Below the pieces are notes generated by a model that saw nothing but the letters and a program-made list of their open reading frames with translations, did no database searches and was not told where the DNA came from. Shown in pieces: positions 19,012 through 28,452 of a stretch of DNA of 64,000 nt; the first letter of the stretch is position 1; each line of letters begins with the position of its first letter. The stretch comes from Phycisphaerales bacterium UBA7800 (GTDB lineage Bacteria; Planctomycetota; Phycisphaerae; Phycisphaerales; Phycisphaeraceae): positions 34,222 through 98,221 of the forward strand of contig DLCK01000079.1 of the NCBI GenBank assembly GCA_002480565.1, written 5' to 3'. Made by a program: the position numbers and the translations under genes.

Positions 19012-19659
19012 TTATTGTTGGACGCTATAGACCGCATCACAAAACGCCCGCATCAACTGTTCGTCTTTTTCACCCTTGGTCACTTCCACACCGCTGGCTA
19101 CATCCACGCCGAACGGTTGAACTTTCGCAATCGCGTTAGCCACATTCTTCGGCGAGAGTCCGCCTGCGAGGATCAATGCCGGCCAATGGCTTCGCTTCAT
19201 CATCGCGAGTTTATCCCAGTCAATAGCCACGCCCGTCCCACCGGTTAATCCATCCTTGGGCGGGGCGTCGACAATAATCCCTGCAAGGTTCTCGCATTGC
19301 TCAGACCATATCTCAATCTGCTGTGCAAATTGGTCATCAAACGGCAGGGCTTTAATAATCCGCAAAGGCGCGAGATAGTTGGCGAAACTCAATGGCTCCT
19401 TGCCATGCAATTGCACGGTACGGATGCCAAGTTCCTTGACTGTCGAAATAATTTGTTCCGTCGATGTATCACAGAATAATGCCACCGGCTCAATAAACGC
19501 AGGTAACGCTCGGAGGATAACCTTGGCTTTCTCGACAGTCACCACACGTGGCGACTTACCCACAAAGTTCAATCCAATCGCATCAACCCCTGCATCCACT
19601 GCCATCAAAGCAGGATTGGCATCCTTAAATCCACAGATTTTAATTCGAACACGTTTCAT
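19012..19659 (-). CDS. trpF: Phosphoribosylanthranilate isomerase
   Basis: A 215-residue (beta/alpha)8 enzyme that isomerises N-(5-phosphoribosyl)anthranilate in tryptophan synthesis. KICGFKDANPALMAVDAGVDAIG is the conserved N-terminus with the catalytic Cys. VQLHGKE, ILAGGLSPKNV and GVDVASGVE form the phosphate-binding C-terminal part. Its length is normal. It is followed by a zinc-ribbon membrane gene instead of trpB/trpA. trpB stands alone 25 kb away at 44.2-45.4 kb, so the tryptophan genes are scattered. AGGTG upstream of the ATG serves as a ribosome site. Confidence 0.93.
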   Translation of the reverse strand: MKRVRIKICGFKDANPALMAVDAGVDAIGLNFVGKSPRVVTVEKAKVILRALPAFIEPVALFCDTSTEQIISTVKELGIRTVQLHGKEPLSFANYLAPLRIIKALPFDDQFAQQIEIWSEQCENLAGIIVDAPPKDGLTGGTGVAIDWDKLAMMKRSHWPALILAGGLSPKNVANAIAKVQPFGVDVASGVEVTKGEKDEQLMRAFCDAVYSVQQ

Positions 19660-19730
19660 GGTTCACCTATCTGTCAGATACTACGCTCTTGATGCCTGTC
19701 AGGTTTACTCAAATTTTTTAAACCTGAAAT

Positions 19731-19875
19731 TTACCGCAGAGGCGCAGAGAACTCAGAGTTAAGAGAGAAAGTAAGGCATCTATTTAATTCAGTTCAAACT
19801 TATTGAATTGAAATCAAATATTTTTTGTCTTGTAACCTCTCTTATCTCTGAGTTCTCTGCGCCTCTGCGGTAAAA
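19731..19875. repeat. Intergenic inverted repeat, A-type (CAGAG units), long arms
   Basis: The left arm (about 19731-19768) and right arm (about 19837-19875) pair over roughly 37 bases with one mismatch. The units read ACCGCAGAG, GCGCAGAG, AACTCAGAG, TTAAGAGAG. The central 70 bases are AT-rich. It lies just after the UvrD/PcrA-type gene (leftward) and upstream of trpF (leftward), so in transcripts of the helicase it would form a long hairpin. Confidence 0.88.
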
Positions 19876-19883
19876 AATGTCTT

Positions 19884-22175
19884 TCAAAAATCCACAATTT
19901 CCAACCGGGCATATTGCAGGATCAATGTCTTGACACCTGCTCGTTCAAAGCCGACGGTCGCTCGGGTGTGAGCGCCACTGGATCGGACTTGGATTACTTT
20001 GCCAAAGCCGAATTGTGGATGACGAACCATTGTCCCCGGCGGGTAGTCAGCCAGAAATGGATCATCACTTTCGGTCTTCACACTACTATTGCCATAACCC
20101 GAACCCCCAACGCGTTCGCCTTGATCCGCGACATTGTTGGTCTGCATCAGTTCACGAGGCAGTTCCGTCAAAAATCGACTTGGGATCGTGGAGGACGATT
20201 TGCCAAACACACTGCGGAACCGCGCATTGGTTAGCAGCAGTACACGCATCGCGCGGGTGATCCCCACGAAGCACAGTCGCCGTTCTTCCTCAATGGTCTT
20301 CTCCTGGAACGACCGTTCATGAGGCAGTAATCCGTCTTCCATGCCAATAATGGCAACCACCGGGAATTCCAATCCCTTAGCTGCATGCAACGTCATCAGC
20401 GTCACGCAACCCTCATCATTTTCAATGCTGTCGGTATCACTGACCAGTGCGACCTGTTCCAGATAGCTGAGCATTTTAGCTTCAAGGGATAAGCCCGAGA
20501 CTTCGGTGGTTTGTGCATCAAAGTCGGTGATCTGATCGTTTTCAAACTGCTGAACGGAACTGATGAGTTCGCCAAGGTTTTCGATGCGGTCACCATCGGG
20601 GTCCGAGTTGTCATTGCGGTATCGCTCCTCAATGCCGGACTCTCGTAAGATGTTTTCGACATAGCTTCGCAGTGATTCTTCACAGCCGCCTTGCTCTAAA
20701 GTCGCACGCCATTTGTCTAACAGGGCAGCAAATTTTTTGACACTACTCACCGCGCGGGTGTTTAGCGAAGGGACACTCTCTGCTTGACGCATCAGTTCAT
20801 ACACAGGGATATGCGAGCCGACACTATGAGCTTGGAGTGCTTTGACCGTGGTGTCGCTGATCCCACGAGGGGGCATGTTCACAATTCGCAGCAGGTTCAC
20901 TTCATCATCAGGATTGACGATGGCTCGCAGATACGCGCAGGCATCTTTGATTTCTTTGCGGTCAAAGAAGGCAGTACCTCGCGCGATCTGATAGGGGATC
21001 GCTGCGTTTCGCAGAGCGTCTTCAGCGACACGTGAGAGTGAATTCGTCCTATAAAAGATGGCAAAATCGTTCCAGGACAGTCCCAACTCCGTTTTGAGTT
21101 TGTCGAACTCTTCGACGACTACCTTGGATTCATGTCTTTCATCTGCACATGCAAAGCAGCGGATGCTTTGTCCTTTTTCGTTTTCCGTCCAAAGGGCTTT
21201 GTGCTTACGCTCTGAGTTGTTTTGAATCAGATGATCGGCAGCAGCCAGGATCAATTGGGTTGAGCGATAGTTCTGTTCGAGTTTGACGATTTGCGCTTTG
21301 GGGTAGTGCTGTTCAAACTCCAGAATATTTTTGATGTTCGCACCCCGCCAACCGTAGATGGATTGGTCTGGGTCTCCGGTGACATTGAGGTTGCCATGCT
21401 TTTGAGCCAAGGCATGTGCAAGGACAAATTGGGCGTGGTTGGTGTCTTGATATTCGTCAATGAGGATATACCGAAATCGGTCTTGGAGTTCATCAAGAAC
21501 GGCAGGAAAAAACTTCATGAGCTTGACGGTGTTGAGTATCAGATCGTCAAAGTCCATCGCTTTATTTTTGGTGAGAATCGCTTGATACTTGGTATAAGCC
21601 TGGGCTGCCTTTTTGGAGAAGAAATCCGAAGCGGTCTTGGCGTAATCATCCGGGCCGATGAGTTGGTTTTTGGCATCGGAAATTGCATGCAGGAACTTGC
21701 CCGGCGGGAAGTGATTGGAATTCATCTGCAGGTCTTTTAACGCCTGCTTCATCGCGCGGGTCTGATCGGACGTGTCGTAAATGGTGTACGACGGCGAGAG
21801 ATTCAAAGTCGCTGCATACTTGCGAAGAATCCGGCTGCATAGGCTATGGAAGGTGCCGATGGTCACCGCATTGGCTTGGCGTTCAGTGAGTAATTGCCCA
21901 ACACGTTCGCGCATTTCGCCAGCGGCTTTGTTGGTGAAGGTGATGGCAAGCACATTCCACGGCGCGATGTCACAGCGCTGTACCAGATAAGCAATCCGGC
22001 GGGTGATCGTCCGCGTCTTGCCAGACCCGGCACCAGCAAGCACCAAGAGCGGGCCGTCAACATGCGTGACAGCTTGCACCTGTGGCTGGGTCAAACCTTC
22101 CAGAAGCGGGTCCACATCCTCCACCGGTGGCAGTGGATTGTCATCGAAATCCATTTCTTCTTGCATATCCCACAT
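19884..22175 (-). CDS. UvrD/PcrA-type superfamily 1 DNA helicase
   Basis: A 763-residue 3'-5' DNA helicase of the UvrD/Rep/PcrA group, which works in nucleotide excision repair, mismatch repair and clearing of replication or transcription blocks. It has the Q motif near residue 30 (LTQPQVQAVTHVDGP), Walker A LAGAGSGKTRTI, motif II DEYQDTN, motif III GDPDQSIYGWRGA, motif IV QNYRST and motif V/VI TLHAAKGLEFPVV and CFVGITRAM. The C-terminal ~70 residues (PPGTMVRHPQFGFGKVIQV) form a Tudor-like domain, as in PcrA, where it contacts RNA polymerase. Both ends are flanked by large inverted repeats. Confidence 0.93.
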   Translation of the reverse strand: MWDMQEEMDFDDNPLPPVEDVDPLLEGLTQPQVQAVTHVDGPLLVLAGAGSGKTRTITRRIAYLVQRCDIAPWNVLAITFTNKAAGEMRERVGQLLTERQANAVTIGTFHSLCSRILRKYAATLNLSPSYTIYDTSDQTRAMKQALKDLQMNSNHFPPGKFLHAISDAKNQLIGPDDYAKTASDFFSKKAAQAYTKYQAILTKNKAMDFDDLILNTVKLMKFFPAVLDELQDRFRYILIDEYQDTNHAQFVLAHALAQKHGNLNVTGDPDQSIYGWRGANIKNILEFEQHYPKAQIVKLEQNYRSTQLILAAADHLIQNNSERKHKALWTENEKGQSIRCFACADERHESKVVVEEFDKLKTELGLSWNDFAIFYRTNSLSRVAEDALRNAAIPYQIARGTAFFDRKEIKDACAYLRAIVNPDDEVNLLRIVNMPPRGISDTTVKALQAHSVGSHIPVYELMRQAESVPSLNTRAVSSVKKFAALLDKWRATLEQGGCEESLRSYVENILRESGIEERYRNDNSDPDGDRIENLGELISSVQQFENDQITDFDAQTTEVSGLSLEAKMLSYLEQVALVSDTDSIENDEGCVTLMTLHAAKGLEFPVVAIIGMEDGLLPHERSFQEKTIEEERRLCFVGITRAMRVLLLTNARFRSVFGKSSSTIPSRFLTELPRELMQTNNVADQGERVGGSGYGNSSVKTESDDPFLADYPPGTMVRHPQFGFGKVIQVRSSGAHTRATVGFERAGVKTLILQYARLEIVDF

Positions 22176-22212
22176 GATAGCAGAGATTGAATGGGATTTT
22201 GGTGGCTAGGTT

Positions 22213-22372
22213 TTAACACGAAGGCGCGAAGGACACGAAGGTCACGAAGGCCGGAAAAGAGTTTTGTTTTGCTGTTTTGGATTGGATTTCATAGCAAGGT
22301 TGAAGTTTCGCTTGCTCAAATTATAAATTTGCCTTTTCTTCGTACCTTCGTGTCCTTCGCGCCTTCGTGTTA
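22213..22372. repeat. Intergenic inverted repeat, A-type variant (CGAAGG units)
   Basis: The left arm (22213-22260) and right arm (22330-22372) mirror each other. The units are ACACGAAGG, CGCGAAGG, ACACGAAGG, TCACGAAGG: the same 9-8-9-9 spacing as the 19.8 kb element but with a different unit sequence. The loop is about 70 bases. It lies in the divergent gap between the helicase and mnmG and ends about 20 bases before the mnmG -10 box. Confidence 0.88.
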
Positions 22373-22392
22373 ATCTCCAACGTCATTTGTTG

Positions 22393-22398
22393 TATAAT
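22393..22398 (+). promoter_or_regulatory. Likely -10 box of mnmG
   Basis: A perfect TATAAT lies ten bases before the mnmG ATG at 22408. There is no good -35 at the usual distance, where the right arm of the inverted repeat lies. With this spacing the transcript would begin within a few bases of the start codon, so mnmG mRNA may be leaderless. Confidence 0.55.
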
Positions 22399-22407
22399 CG
22401 CCCGACT

Positions 22408-24255
22408 ATGCCCGCCGAAGCTGTTGACATTGTGGTGATTGGTGGCGGACATGCCGGCTCTGAAGCAGCCTGGGCGTGTGCCAATCTTGGTGCGCATATT
22501 GCCATGATCACCATGGAACTCGACAAAATCGGGGCGATGAGTTGTAACCCGGCTATCGGCGGCTTGGCCAAGGGGCAGATCGTCCGCGAGATCGACGCGC
22601 TGGGCGGACTCATGGGGTTGGCAGCGGATGCAACCGGGATTCAATTTCGGATTCTCAACGCTTCCAAGGGCCCTGCAGTTCGTGGCCCGAGGTGTCAGTC
22701 GGACAAGTACCGCTATGCCAGCGAAGTGCAACGCCTGCTTAAAACACGAGACAATATCGACCTCATCGCAGGGACGGTCGATGACATTCTTGTCGATGAT
22801 GGCAAGTGCAACGGCGTGGTTTATTCCGACCCGTCACGCGGGATTGTCAATCATACGATCCATGCCTCGGCTGTGATCCTCACCACCGGAACTTTCATGC
22901 GTGCGTTGATGCACACCGGCCAGGATCAGACCAAAGGTGGTCGCGTTAATGAAGGTTCGGCTGAAGGCATCAGTGGCAACCTCACCAAACTCGGTTTGGA
23001 ACTGGGACGTTTGAAGACAGGTACACCGCCGCGCCTTGCTGCTGAGAGTATCAATTTTGAGGTCCTTAAGGAGCAGCCCGGAGACGAGAATCCCATACCG
23101 TTTTCGGACATGACTGATCCGGCCAGCTTCCCTCCACAGCAGCAGATTTGTTGCTGGATTACCGAAACCTGCAAGGATTCGCACGAACACATTCAGGCCA
23201 ACCTTGACCGCGCGCCCTTGTTTAACGGGCAGATTGAAAAGGGCAGTGTCGGCCCGCGCTATTGCCCGAGTATTGAGGACAAGGTGATGCGGTTTGCCGA
23301 TCGCGATTCGCATCATGTCTTCCTTGAGCCTGAGTCATTGGACACCAATGAGATTTATTGCAATGGGATTTCGACTTCGCTGCCTGCCGATGTGCAGGAT
23401 GTGATTGTGCGGAACATGCCCGGCTGCGAGAACGCAGTGATTCTCAAGTATGGCTATGCGGTGGAATACGACATGGTCTGGCCTCACCAGATTGACGCGA
23501 CCTGCATGACCAAGAAAATTCCCGGTCTGTTTTTAGCAGGGCAGATCAACGGTACATCCGGCTACGAGGAAGCAGCAGGACAGGGACTCATCGCAGGACT
23601 CAATGCCATCCATTACATGCAAGGTAAAGAGCCCGTGCGATTCGGCAGAGAGCAGGCTTACCTGGGCGTGATGATGGATGACCTGATTACCAAAACGCCT
23701 CGCGAACCGTATCGCATGTTCACCTCACGAGCGGAGTTCCGTTTGCAGTTGCGTTCGGATAACGCAGCAGATCGACTCACACCACTGGGACGGGAACTGG
23801 GGCTCGTGGATGACGCGCGATGGGAACGTTTTGAACATCGCAAGCAAACGGTTGAAGCCATTCGCCAGACCCTCACACAGACGGCTCATGAGGGCATGCG
23901 ACTCATCGACTGGTGCAAGCGTCCGGAAGTGAATCGACAATGGTTGATTGAACATGCCACTGATGAGATTGCTGAAACTTTCAGGCAACATCCTCTGTTG
24001 GTGGATCACGTGTTGGCTCATGTGATGTATGATGGTTATCTGGATCGCCAGACACGTGATATCCAACGGCTTAAGCAGCAGGAAAAAGTGATCTTGCCCG
24101 AGCATTTTGACTACAATGCTGTTGTCGGATTGCGCAATGAATCCAAGGCGGTACTCGACAAGTTCCGTCCGAGCACGATGGGGCAGGCATCACGATTGGC
24201 AGGCATTACACCTGCGGATTTAATGGTCTTGAGCGTGGCGTTGGGCAGGCGATAA
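22408..24255 (+). CDS. mnmG: tRNA uridine 5-carboxymethylaminomethyl modification enzyme MnmG (GidA)
   Basis: A 615-residue FAD enzyme that, with MnmE, modifies the wobble uridine of several tRNAs. The FAD motif is VVIGGGHAGSEAA at residues 8-20, followed by MSCNPAIGGLAKGQIVREID. Later family motifs include LKTGTPPRL, GTSGYEEAAGQGLIAGLNA and MFTSRAEFRLQLRSDNAADRLT. The C-terminal helical domain ends with the usual SNxGQASRxxGxxPAD-like region (here PSTMGQASRLAGITPADL). The ATG at 22408 matches the family start; an in-frame start at 22387 would precede the -10 box. No mnmE is in the window. Confidence 0.95.
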   Translation: MPAEAVDIVVIGGGHAGSEAAWACANLGAHIAMITMELDKIGAMSCNPAIGGLAKGQIVREIDALGGLMGLAADATGIQFRILNASKGPAVRGPRCQSDKYRYASEVQRLLKTRDNIDLIAGTVDDILVDDGKCNGVVYSDPSRGIVNHTIHASAVILTTGTFMRALMHTGQDQTKGGRVNEGSAEGISGNLTKLGLELGRLKTGTPPRLAAESINFEVLKEQPGDENPIPFSDMTDPASFPPQQQICCWITETCKDSHEHIQANLDRAPLFNGQIEKGSVGPRYCPSIEDKVMRFADRDSHHVFLEPESLDTNEIYCNGISTSLPADVQDVIVRNMPGCENAVILKYGYAVEYDMVWPHQIDATCMTKKIPGLFLAGQINGTSGYEEAAGQGLIAGLNAIHYMQGKEPVRFGREQAYLGVMMDDLITKTPREPYRMFTSRAEFRLQLRSDNAADRLTPLGRELGLVDDARWERFEHRKQTVEAIRQTLTQTAHEGMRLIDWCKRPEVNRQWLIEHATDEIAETFRQHPLLVDHVLAHVMYDGYLDRQTRDIQRLKQQEKVILPEHFDYNAVVGLRNESKAVLDKFRPSTMGQASRLAGITPADLMVLSVALGRR

Positions 24256-24302
24256 ACGGGGTCGATATTCGACTGAAATATTCTTTTGACACAATGTTGT
24301 GT

Positions 24303-24329
24303 AAACCAGCTTGCGATGTGAGCTGGTTT
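24303..24329 (+). terminator. Hairpin after mnmG
   Basis: Nine-base arms AAACCAGCT and AGCTGGTTT with a nine-base loop are followed by a GTTGTTTG tail. It lies 47 bases after the mnmG stop and 17 bases before the zwf start. It may terminate mnmG transcripts or act in the zwf leader. The T-run is interrupted, so its strength is doubtful. Confidence 0.55.
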
Positions 24330-24346
24330 GTTGTTTGATAGGGACC

Positions 24347-25873
24347 ATGATGGATAATAAAGAACAACTGCATCCGTGCATGATCGTCATTTTTGGCGCA
24401 TCAGGCGATCTCACCAAGCGTAAACTCATCCCTGCGTTGTACGACCTGTACACCCGCAAACAGATGCCTGAGCATTTTGCAATTGTGGGTGTGAGTCGGA
24501 CTGCGTTTTCGGATGATGATTTTAGACAGAAGCTTTTCGACTTTAAGTCTGACAACTATCCTGATGCGGATCAATGGAAAGCATTTAGTAATCATATTCA
24601 TTATCACGCTGCCGACTCCACGAAGCTGGCGGACTTTGGTGATATGAAAGCGCGTTTAAAGCAACTTGCTGATGAGCATAAGACCGGCGAGAACATGCTG
24701 TTTTATCTCTCGATGGCGCCACAGTTCTTTGAGCCGACGATTCAGAATATCTCCGCTGCGGAAATGGTCACCGAAGGCAAGCGATACTGCTCACTGGATC
24801 GTCAATCCAAACCCTGGCAGCGGATCGTGGTCGAAAAACCCTTCGGCTCAGACCCCAAGTCCGCGACACATCTCAACAGTGTGTTAGCCAATGTGTTTGA
24901 AGAAACTGAAATCTATCGCATCGATCATTATCTGGGCAAAGAGTTGGTTCAGAACATGATGGTCTTGCGTTTTGCCAATGCGATTTTTGAACCGATCTGG
25001 AATCAAAGTTATATCGACCATGTGCAGATCACTGCCAGCGAAACGGTGGGCGTGGAATCGCGTGGTGCGTATTACGATGGCCCGACGGGTGGGGCGATGC
25101 GGGACATGATTCAAAGCCACCTGTTGCAGGTGCTTTCAGTCATGGCAATGGAGCCGCCGGTGAGTCTCAAGGCAGAAGATATCCGCACCGAGAAGATCAA
25201 GATTTTCAAAGCCATGCGTGTGCCCAAGTATGACGATGTACCCAATATTGCAGTGCGGGGTCAGTATGGCGATGGCCAACTTGGTGGCAAGGTCATCAAG
25301 TCCTTCCGTGAGTCTGAAGGTGTGAATCCTGAGAGTCAATGCGACACCTATGCGGCGATGAAGATGTATGTGGATACATGGCGGTGGGGCGGCGTGCCGT
25401 TTTATCTGCGTTCGGGTAAAGCGATGGCCAAGAAGGTCACCAACATCGTGCTGTACTTCAAACCCACGCCACATATTTTGTTCCGCGATATGGCCAAACA
25501 ACGCAAGGCCAACCAGATCGTTATCAATGTCCAACCTGACGAAGGCATCCGCATTCGATTTGAAGGTAAAGTCCCCGGCCACAAGCTGGCGGTCAAGGAC
25601 GTGGAACTGGACTTCGATTATGTCAAGCAGTGGAACGCTCAGCCACCAGACGGTTATGCGACGTTGCTTTATGACGTGATGCTCGGTGATCAGACGTTGT
25701 TTAAACACCGCGATGAAATCGAGTGTGCCTGGCATGCAGTGCAACCGGTGCTGGACTACTGGCAGGACAACCCGCAATTTGATTTGCCCAACTATGCAGC
25801 AGGTACATGGGGACCCTCAGCAGCCGATATCCTCATGGCCCAGAGTAACCGCTACTGGCATAATCCCAAGTGA
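24347..25873 (+). CDS. zwf: Glucose-6-phosphate 1-dehydrogenase
   Basis: A 508-residue NADP-linked enzyme that opens the oxidative pentose phosphate pathway. FGASGDLTKRKLIPALYDL is the nucleotide-binding N-terminus, and RIDHYLGKELVQNMMVLRFAN holds the substrate-binding and catalytic His/Lys signature. The ATG at 24347 follows a weak AGGGA; the frame opens upstream at 24311 without signals. The 6-phosphogluconolactonase gene (the next pathway step) follows 139 bases later, with an inverted repeat between them, so they are likely functionally linked. Confidence 0.95.
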   Translation: MMDNKEQLHPCMIVIFGASGDLTKRKLIPALYDLYTRKQMPEHFAIVGVSRTAFSDDDFRQKLFDFKSDNYPDADQWKAFSNHIHYHAADSTKLADFGDMKARLKQLADEHKTGENMLFYLSMAPQFFEPTIQNISAAEMVTEGKRYCSLDRQSKPWQRIVVEKPFGSDPKSATHLNSVLANVFEETEIYRIDHYLGKELVQNMMVLRFANAIFEPIWNQSYIDHVQITASETVGVESRGAYYDGPTGGAMRDMIQSHLLQVLSVMAMEPPVSLKAEDIRTEKIKIFKAMRVPKYDDVPNIAVRGQYGDGQLGGKVIKSFRESEGVNPESQCDTYAAMKMYVDTWRWGGVPFYLRSGKAMAKKVTNIVLYFKPTPHILFRDMAKQRKANQIVINVQPDEGIRIRFEGKVPGHKLAVKDVELDFDYVKQWNAQPPDGYATLLYDVMLGDQTLFKHRDEIECAWHAVQPVLDYWQDNPQFDLPNYAAGTWGPSAADILMAQSNRYWHNPK

Positions 25874-25891
25874 TCAAAGCGGTGCTTTGAC

Positions 25892-26007
25892 AGGGAGTAG
25901 TGAGTAGGGAATAGGCAGTAGGAAAGACCAGCTATGACTTGCAAACGCTCCCCGATGAACTTAGCGGATTGAATACAACTGACTAATCACTACTCCCTAC
26001 TCCCTGA
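25892..26007. repeat. Intergenic inverted repeat, B-type (GGGAGTAG units)
   Basis: The left arm (25892-25926) is built of GGGAGTAGTGAGTAGGGAATAGG-like 7-8-base units. The right arm (25982-26007) carries their complement as ACTAATCACTACTCCCTACTCCC. The loop is about 55 bases. It lies between zwf and pgl; the right arm ends six bases before the pgl ATG. Confidence 0.8.
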
Positions 26008-26012
26008 ATAAT

Positions 26013-26777
26013 ATGCAAAATTCAACACTCAAACTTCCCGGCCACATCATTGTTCAAAACGATATCGACGATCTTTTAGATGATCTTGGCGGCATCCTCC
26101 TTAATACTGCTAACGATGCAGTGGGTAAACGTGGCGTCTGTCATATCGCACTCTCCGGTGGCAGCACACCTGAGCCGTTTTACCTGCGGCTGGTGTCAGA
26201 TATTCGCTTCCGTGCAATCCCCTGGGACAAGATGCACATCTGGATTGTCGATGAACGTCGCGTGCCTGAGGATGATGAAAAAAACAACTTCAAGATGATC
26301 CGCGAAACACTTGTCGACCACATCCCAATGCCCAAGCGTAATGTGCACCCCATGCCCGTGATGGCAGACGATCCAGCGACACCTTACGAAGCGGACATGC
26401 GCGACCTGCTCCCCGATGGGCGACTGGATTTTGTACTCCTTGGTATGGGCGATGACGGGCACACCGCATCCCTGTTCCCCGGCACGGACGCTCAGGAAGT
26501 CGAAGACAAATGGATCGTCGTAAACAGCGGCCCCAAGGTCACGCCACCTGACCGTGTGACCATGACCTACCCGCTGCTTAATGCTGCAGGTCGCATCGTT
26601 GTCTTAGCAGTTGGTGCCAAGAAAACAGCCATGCTCCAACAGGTCTCCGACGCATTTGCATCCGGCAAACCCGACCCCCGGAAGTTGCCGATTACGGGTA
26701 TCAATCCTGAAATGTCCAACGGCGAAATGCTCTGGTTCCTCGATGGCGTGGCAGCCGGAACGCAGATTGAAATGTGA
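26013..26777 (+). CDS. pgl: 6-phosphogluconolactonase (DevB type)
   Basis: A 254-residue enzyme that hydrolyses 6-phosphogluconolactone to 6-phosphogluconate, the step after Zwf. ALSGGSTPEPFY near residue 48 and WIVDERRVPEDDEKNNFKM are the conserved phosphosugar-binding blocks. LLGMGDDGHTASLFPG holds the catalytic His. The ATG at 26013 follows the B-type repeat and has no Shine-Dalgarno site. It is followed by another inverted repeat and xseA. Its length is close to the DevB norm. Confidence 0.93.
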   Translation: MQNSTLKLPGHIIVQNDIDDLLDDLGGILLNTANDAVGKRGVCHIALSGGSTPEPFYLRLVSDIRFRAIPWDKMHIWIVDERRVPEDDEKNNFKMIRETLVDHIPMPKRNVHPMPVMADDPATPYEADMRDLLPDGRLDFVLLGMGDDGHTASLFPGTDAQEVEDKWIVVNSGPKVTPPDRVTMTYPLLNAAGRIVVLAVGAKKTAMLQQVSDAFASGKPDPRKLPITGINPEMSNGEMLWFLDGVAAGTQIEM

Positions 26778-26790
26778 TTGCACAGGGCTG

Positions 26791-26870
26791 AACACAGAGT
26801 CACAGAGACACAGAGTAAAACAGTTTGCTTTACTCATGTCTTGGCTCTGAGCCTCTGTGACTCTGTGGTG
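26791..26870. repeat. Intergenic inverted repeat, A-type (CACAGAG units)
   Basis: The left arm (26791-26820) reads AACACAGAG, TCACAGAG, ACACAGAG. The right arm (26844-26870) carries the complement, with a 23-base loop. It begins 13 bases after the pgl stop, so it could end that transcript, although no T-run follows. xseA begins 38 bases after it. Confidence 0.85.
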
Positions 26871-26907
26871 AATTCCATTTAGAAACATATTCTGTTCCAA
26901 TACTCAG

Positions 26908-28353
26908 ATGTCCCAACTCCCATTCGATGCCAACTTCTTCTCCCCTGACCCCGGAGAGCAACCTGCCAAGACGCCGCGGAAAAAGCGTGAAGCCGATCCG
27001 CCGATTTCGGTGACCCAGGCTGCTGCTTTGGTCAAGGAAGTCTTAGCGGTTTCCATCCCTGGCAAGATTCGCATCGTTGGTGAAATCAGTAATCTCTCCA
27101 ATCGCACGCATTGGTTTTTCAGCATCAAGGATCAAGGTGCATCGCTTAGATGTGTCTGTTTTGCATCCAATGCCAAACGCGTGAAATTCCCTGTCCGTGA
27201 TGGCATGGAAGTGATTATCACCGGCCGTGTGGATTTCTTTGAAGGTCAGGGCTCACTGCAAATTTACGTGGACAGTATCGAACAAGTTGGGCAAGGCAGC
27301 TTGGAGCAACAACTCCAGGAAATGATCGCTCAGTTGCGAGAGCTTGGCTATCTGGACATTGAACGCAAGAAGCCTATGCCTGCTATGTGTCAGCGGATCG
27401 CGGTGGTAACCAGTCGCTCTGCTGCGGCGTTGCAGGATGTGATTAATACTGCGCACCGGCGTTGGGCAGGATGTGAGTTGTTACACGTGGATGTCCGCGT
27501 GCAGGGCGAACATGCTGCCCCGGAGATTGCCCGCGCATTGCGTCAACTTAGCGAGCAGGGTGAGGCACTTGGCATTGATGCGATTATTCTCACGCGTGGT
27601 GGTGGCTCAATCGAAGACCTCTGGGCGTTTAACGAAAGGATTGTCGCTGATGCAGTGTTCAACTGCCGGTTACCCATTGTTGCAGCGATTGGACATGAGA
27701 CGGATACCACGGTGGCTGAACTCGTCGCGGACATGCGCTGTGCGACTCCCACGCAGGCCGCGATGACGTTGGTCCCAGACCGCAAGGCTTTGGATCATCA
27801 GGTCACGCAGATGGCAGGGCGGTTGCGGATGAGTCTGCAACGTCAGAGTCAAATGGCCAACCAGCGATTGACAGCCATCTCCCGACACCGCATTTTTACC
27901 CGGCCTCAAGCACTTTTGGAAATGCCTCAACAGCGATTGACCCATGCTCAACATCGGATGACTCAGGCTCTGCCCGGTCGACTTGCACCTGCGACAACGC
28001 GCGTGTCTCAAGCTGTCGCGCGGTTGTCCCGTGTGATGCAACGACGCGTCACGCAGGCGGATCAACAGGTCAAAGCCATGAGTCGCACCCTTCAAGCAGT
28101 GGGGCCCAAACGGGTACTCGAACGCGGCTACACCTACACCACGGATAGCAATGGGAAGTTGCTGCGTTCGGTCAATGATGTGACCGATGGCCAGTCCATT
28201 ACCACGGTCTTGGCGGATGGCAAGGTGCAAAGTGTGGTGGGTGATTCAGGTCAAAAGCCGCCAACACCCAAAGCTGCCCCAACTTCCAAACCGCGTAAGC
28301 GTCGATCCAAACTCAAAGCACAAGACGGCGATCAGCCCGGTTTGTTTGGATGA
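26908..28353 (+). CDS. xseA: Exodeoxyribonuclease VII large subunit
   Basis: A 481-residue subunit of ExoVII, which degrades single-stranded DNA to oligonucleotides. The N-terminal OB-fold (ISVTQAAALVKEVL through GSLQIYVDSIEQVGQG) binds DNA. The catalytic domain contains VVTSRSAAALQDVINT, ILTRGGGSIEDLWAFN and AAIGHETDTTVAELVADMRCATPTQAA. A long coiled region (about residues 290-400, rich in Gln/Arg) assembles with the small subunit. The basic C-terminal tail (KPRKRRSKLK) is lineage-specific. xseB follows 170 bases downstream. The start has no evident Shine-Dalgarno. Confidence 0.94.
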   Translation: MSQLPFDANFFSPDPGEQPAKTPRKKREADPPISVTQAAALVKEVLAVSIPGKIRIVGEISNLSNRTHWFFSIKDQGASLRCVCFASNAKRVKFPVRDGMEVIITGRVDFFEGQGSLQIYVDSIEQVGQGSLEQQLQEMIAQLRELGYLDIERKKPMPAMCQRIAVVTSRSAAALQDVINTAHRRWAGCELLHVDVRVQGEHAAPEIARALRQLSEQGEALGIDAIILTRGGGSIEDLWAFNERIVADAVFNCRLPIVAAIGHETDTTVAELVADMRCATPTQAAMTLVPDRKALDHQVTQMAGRLRMSLQRQSQMANQRLTAISRHRIFTRPQALLEMPQQRLTHAQHRMTQALPGRLAPATTRVSQAVARLSRVMQRRVTQADQQVKAMSRTLQAVGPKRVLERGYTYTTDSNGKLLRSVNDVTDGQSITTVLADGKVQSVVGDSGQKPPTPKAAPTSKPRKRRSKLKAQDGDQPGLFG

Positions 28354-28452
28354 TTGTTTTGCTTACTGAAAACTTACCCGTCAGATTCGCCCGCAAAGCC
28401 GGACTCCTCTGGCGGCTTGTCAGGTATTGATTGGATATCAAACGCTTGTCTT

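Noticed and set aside
25136..25777. 213-residue minus-strand ORF inside zwf
   Set aside because: Antisense shadow of a conserved gene.
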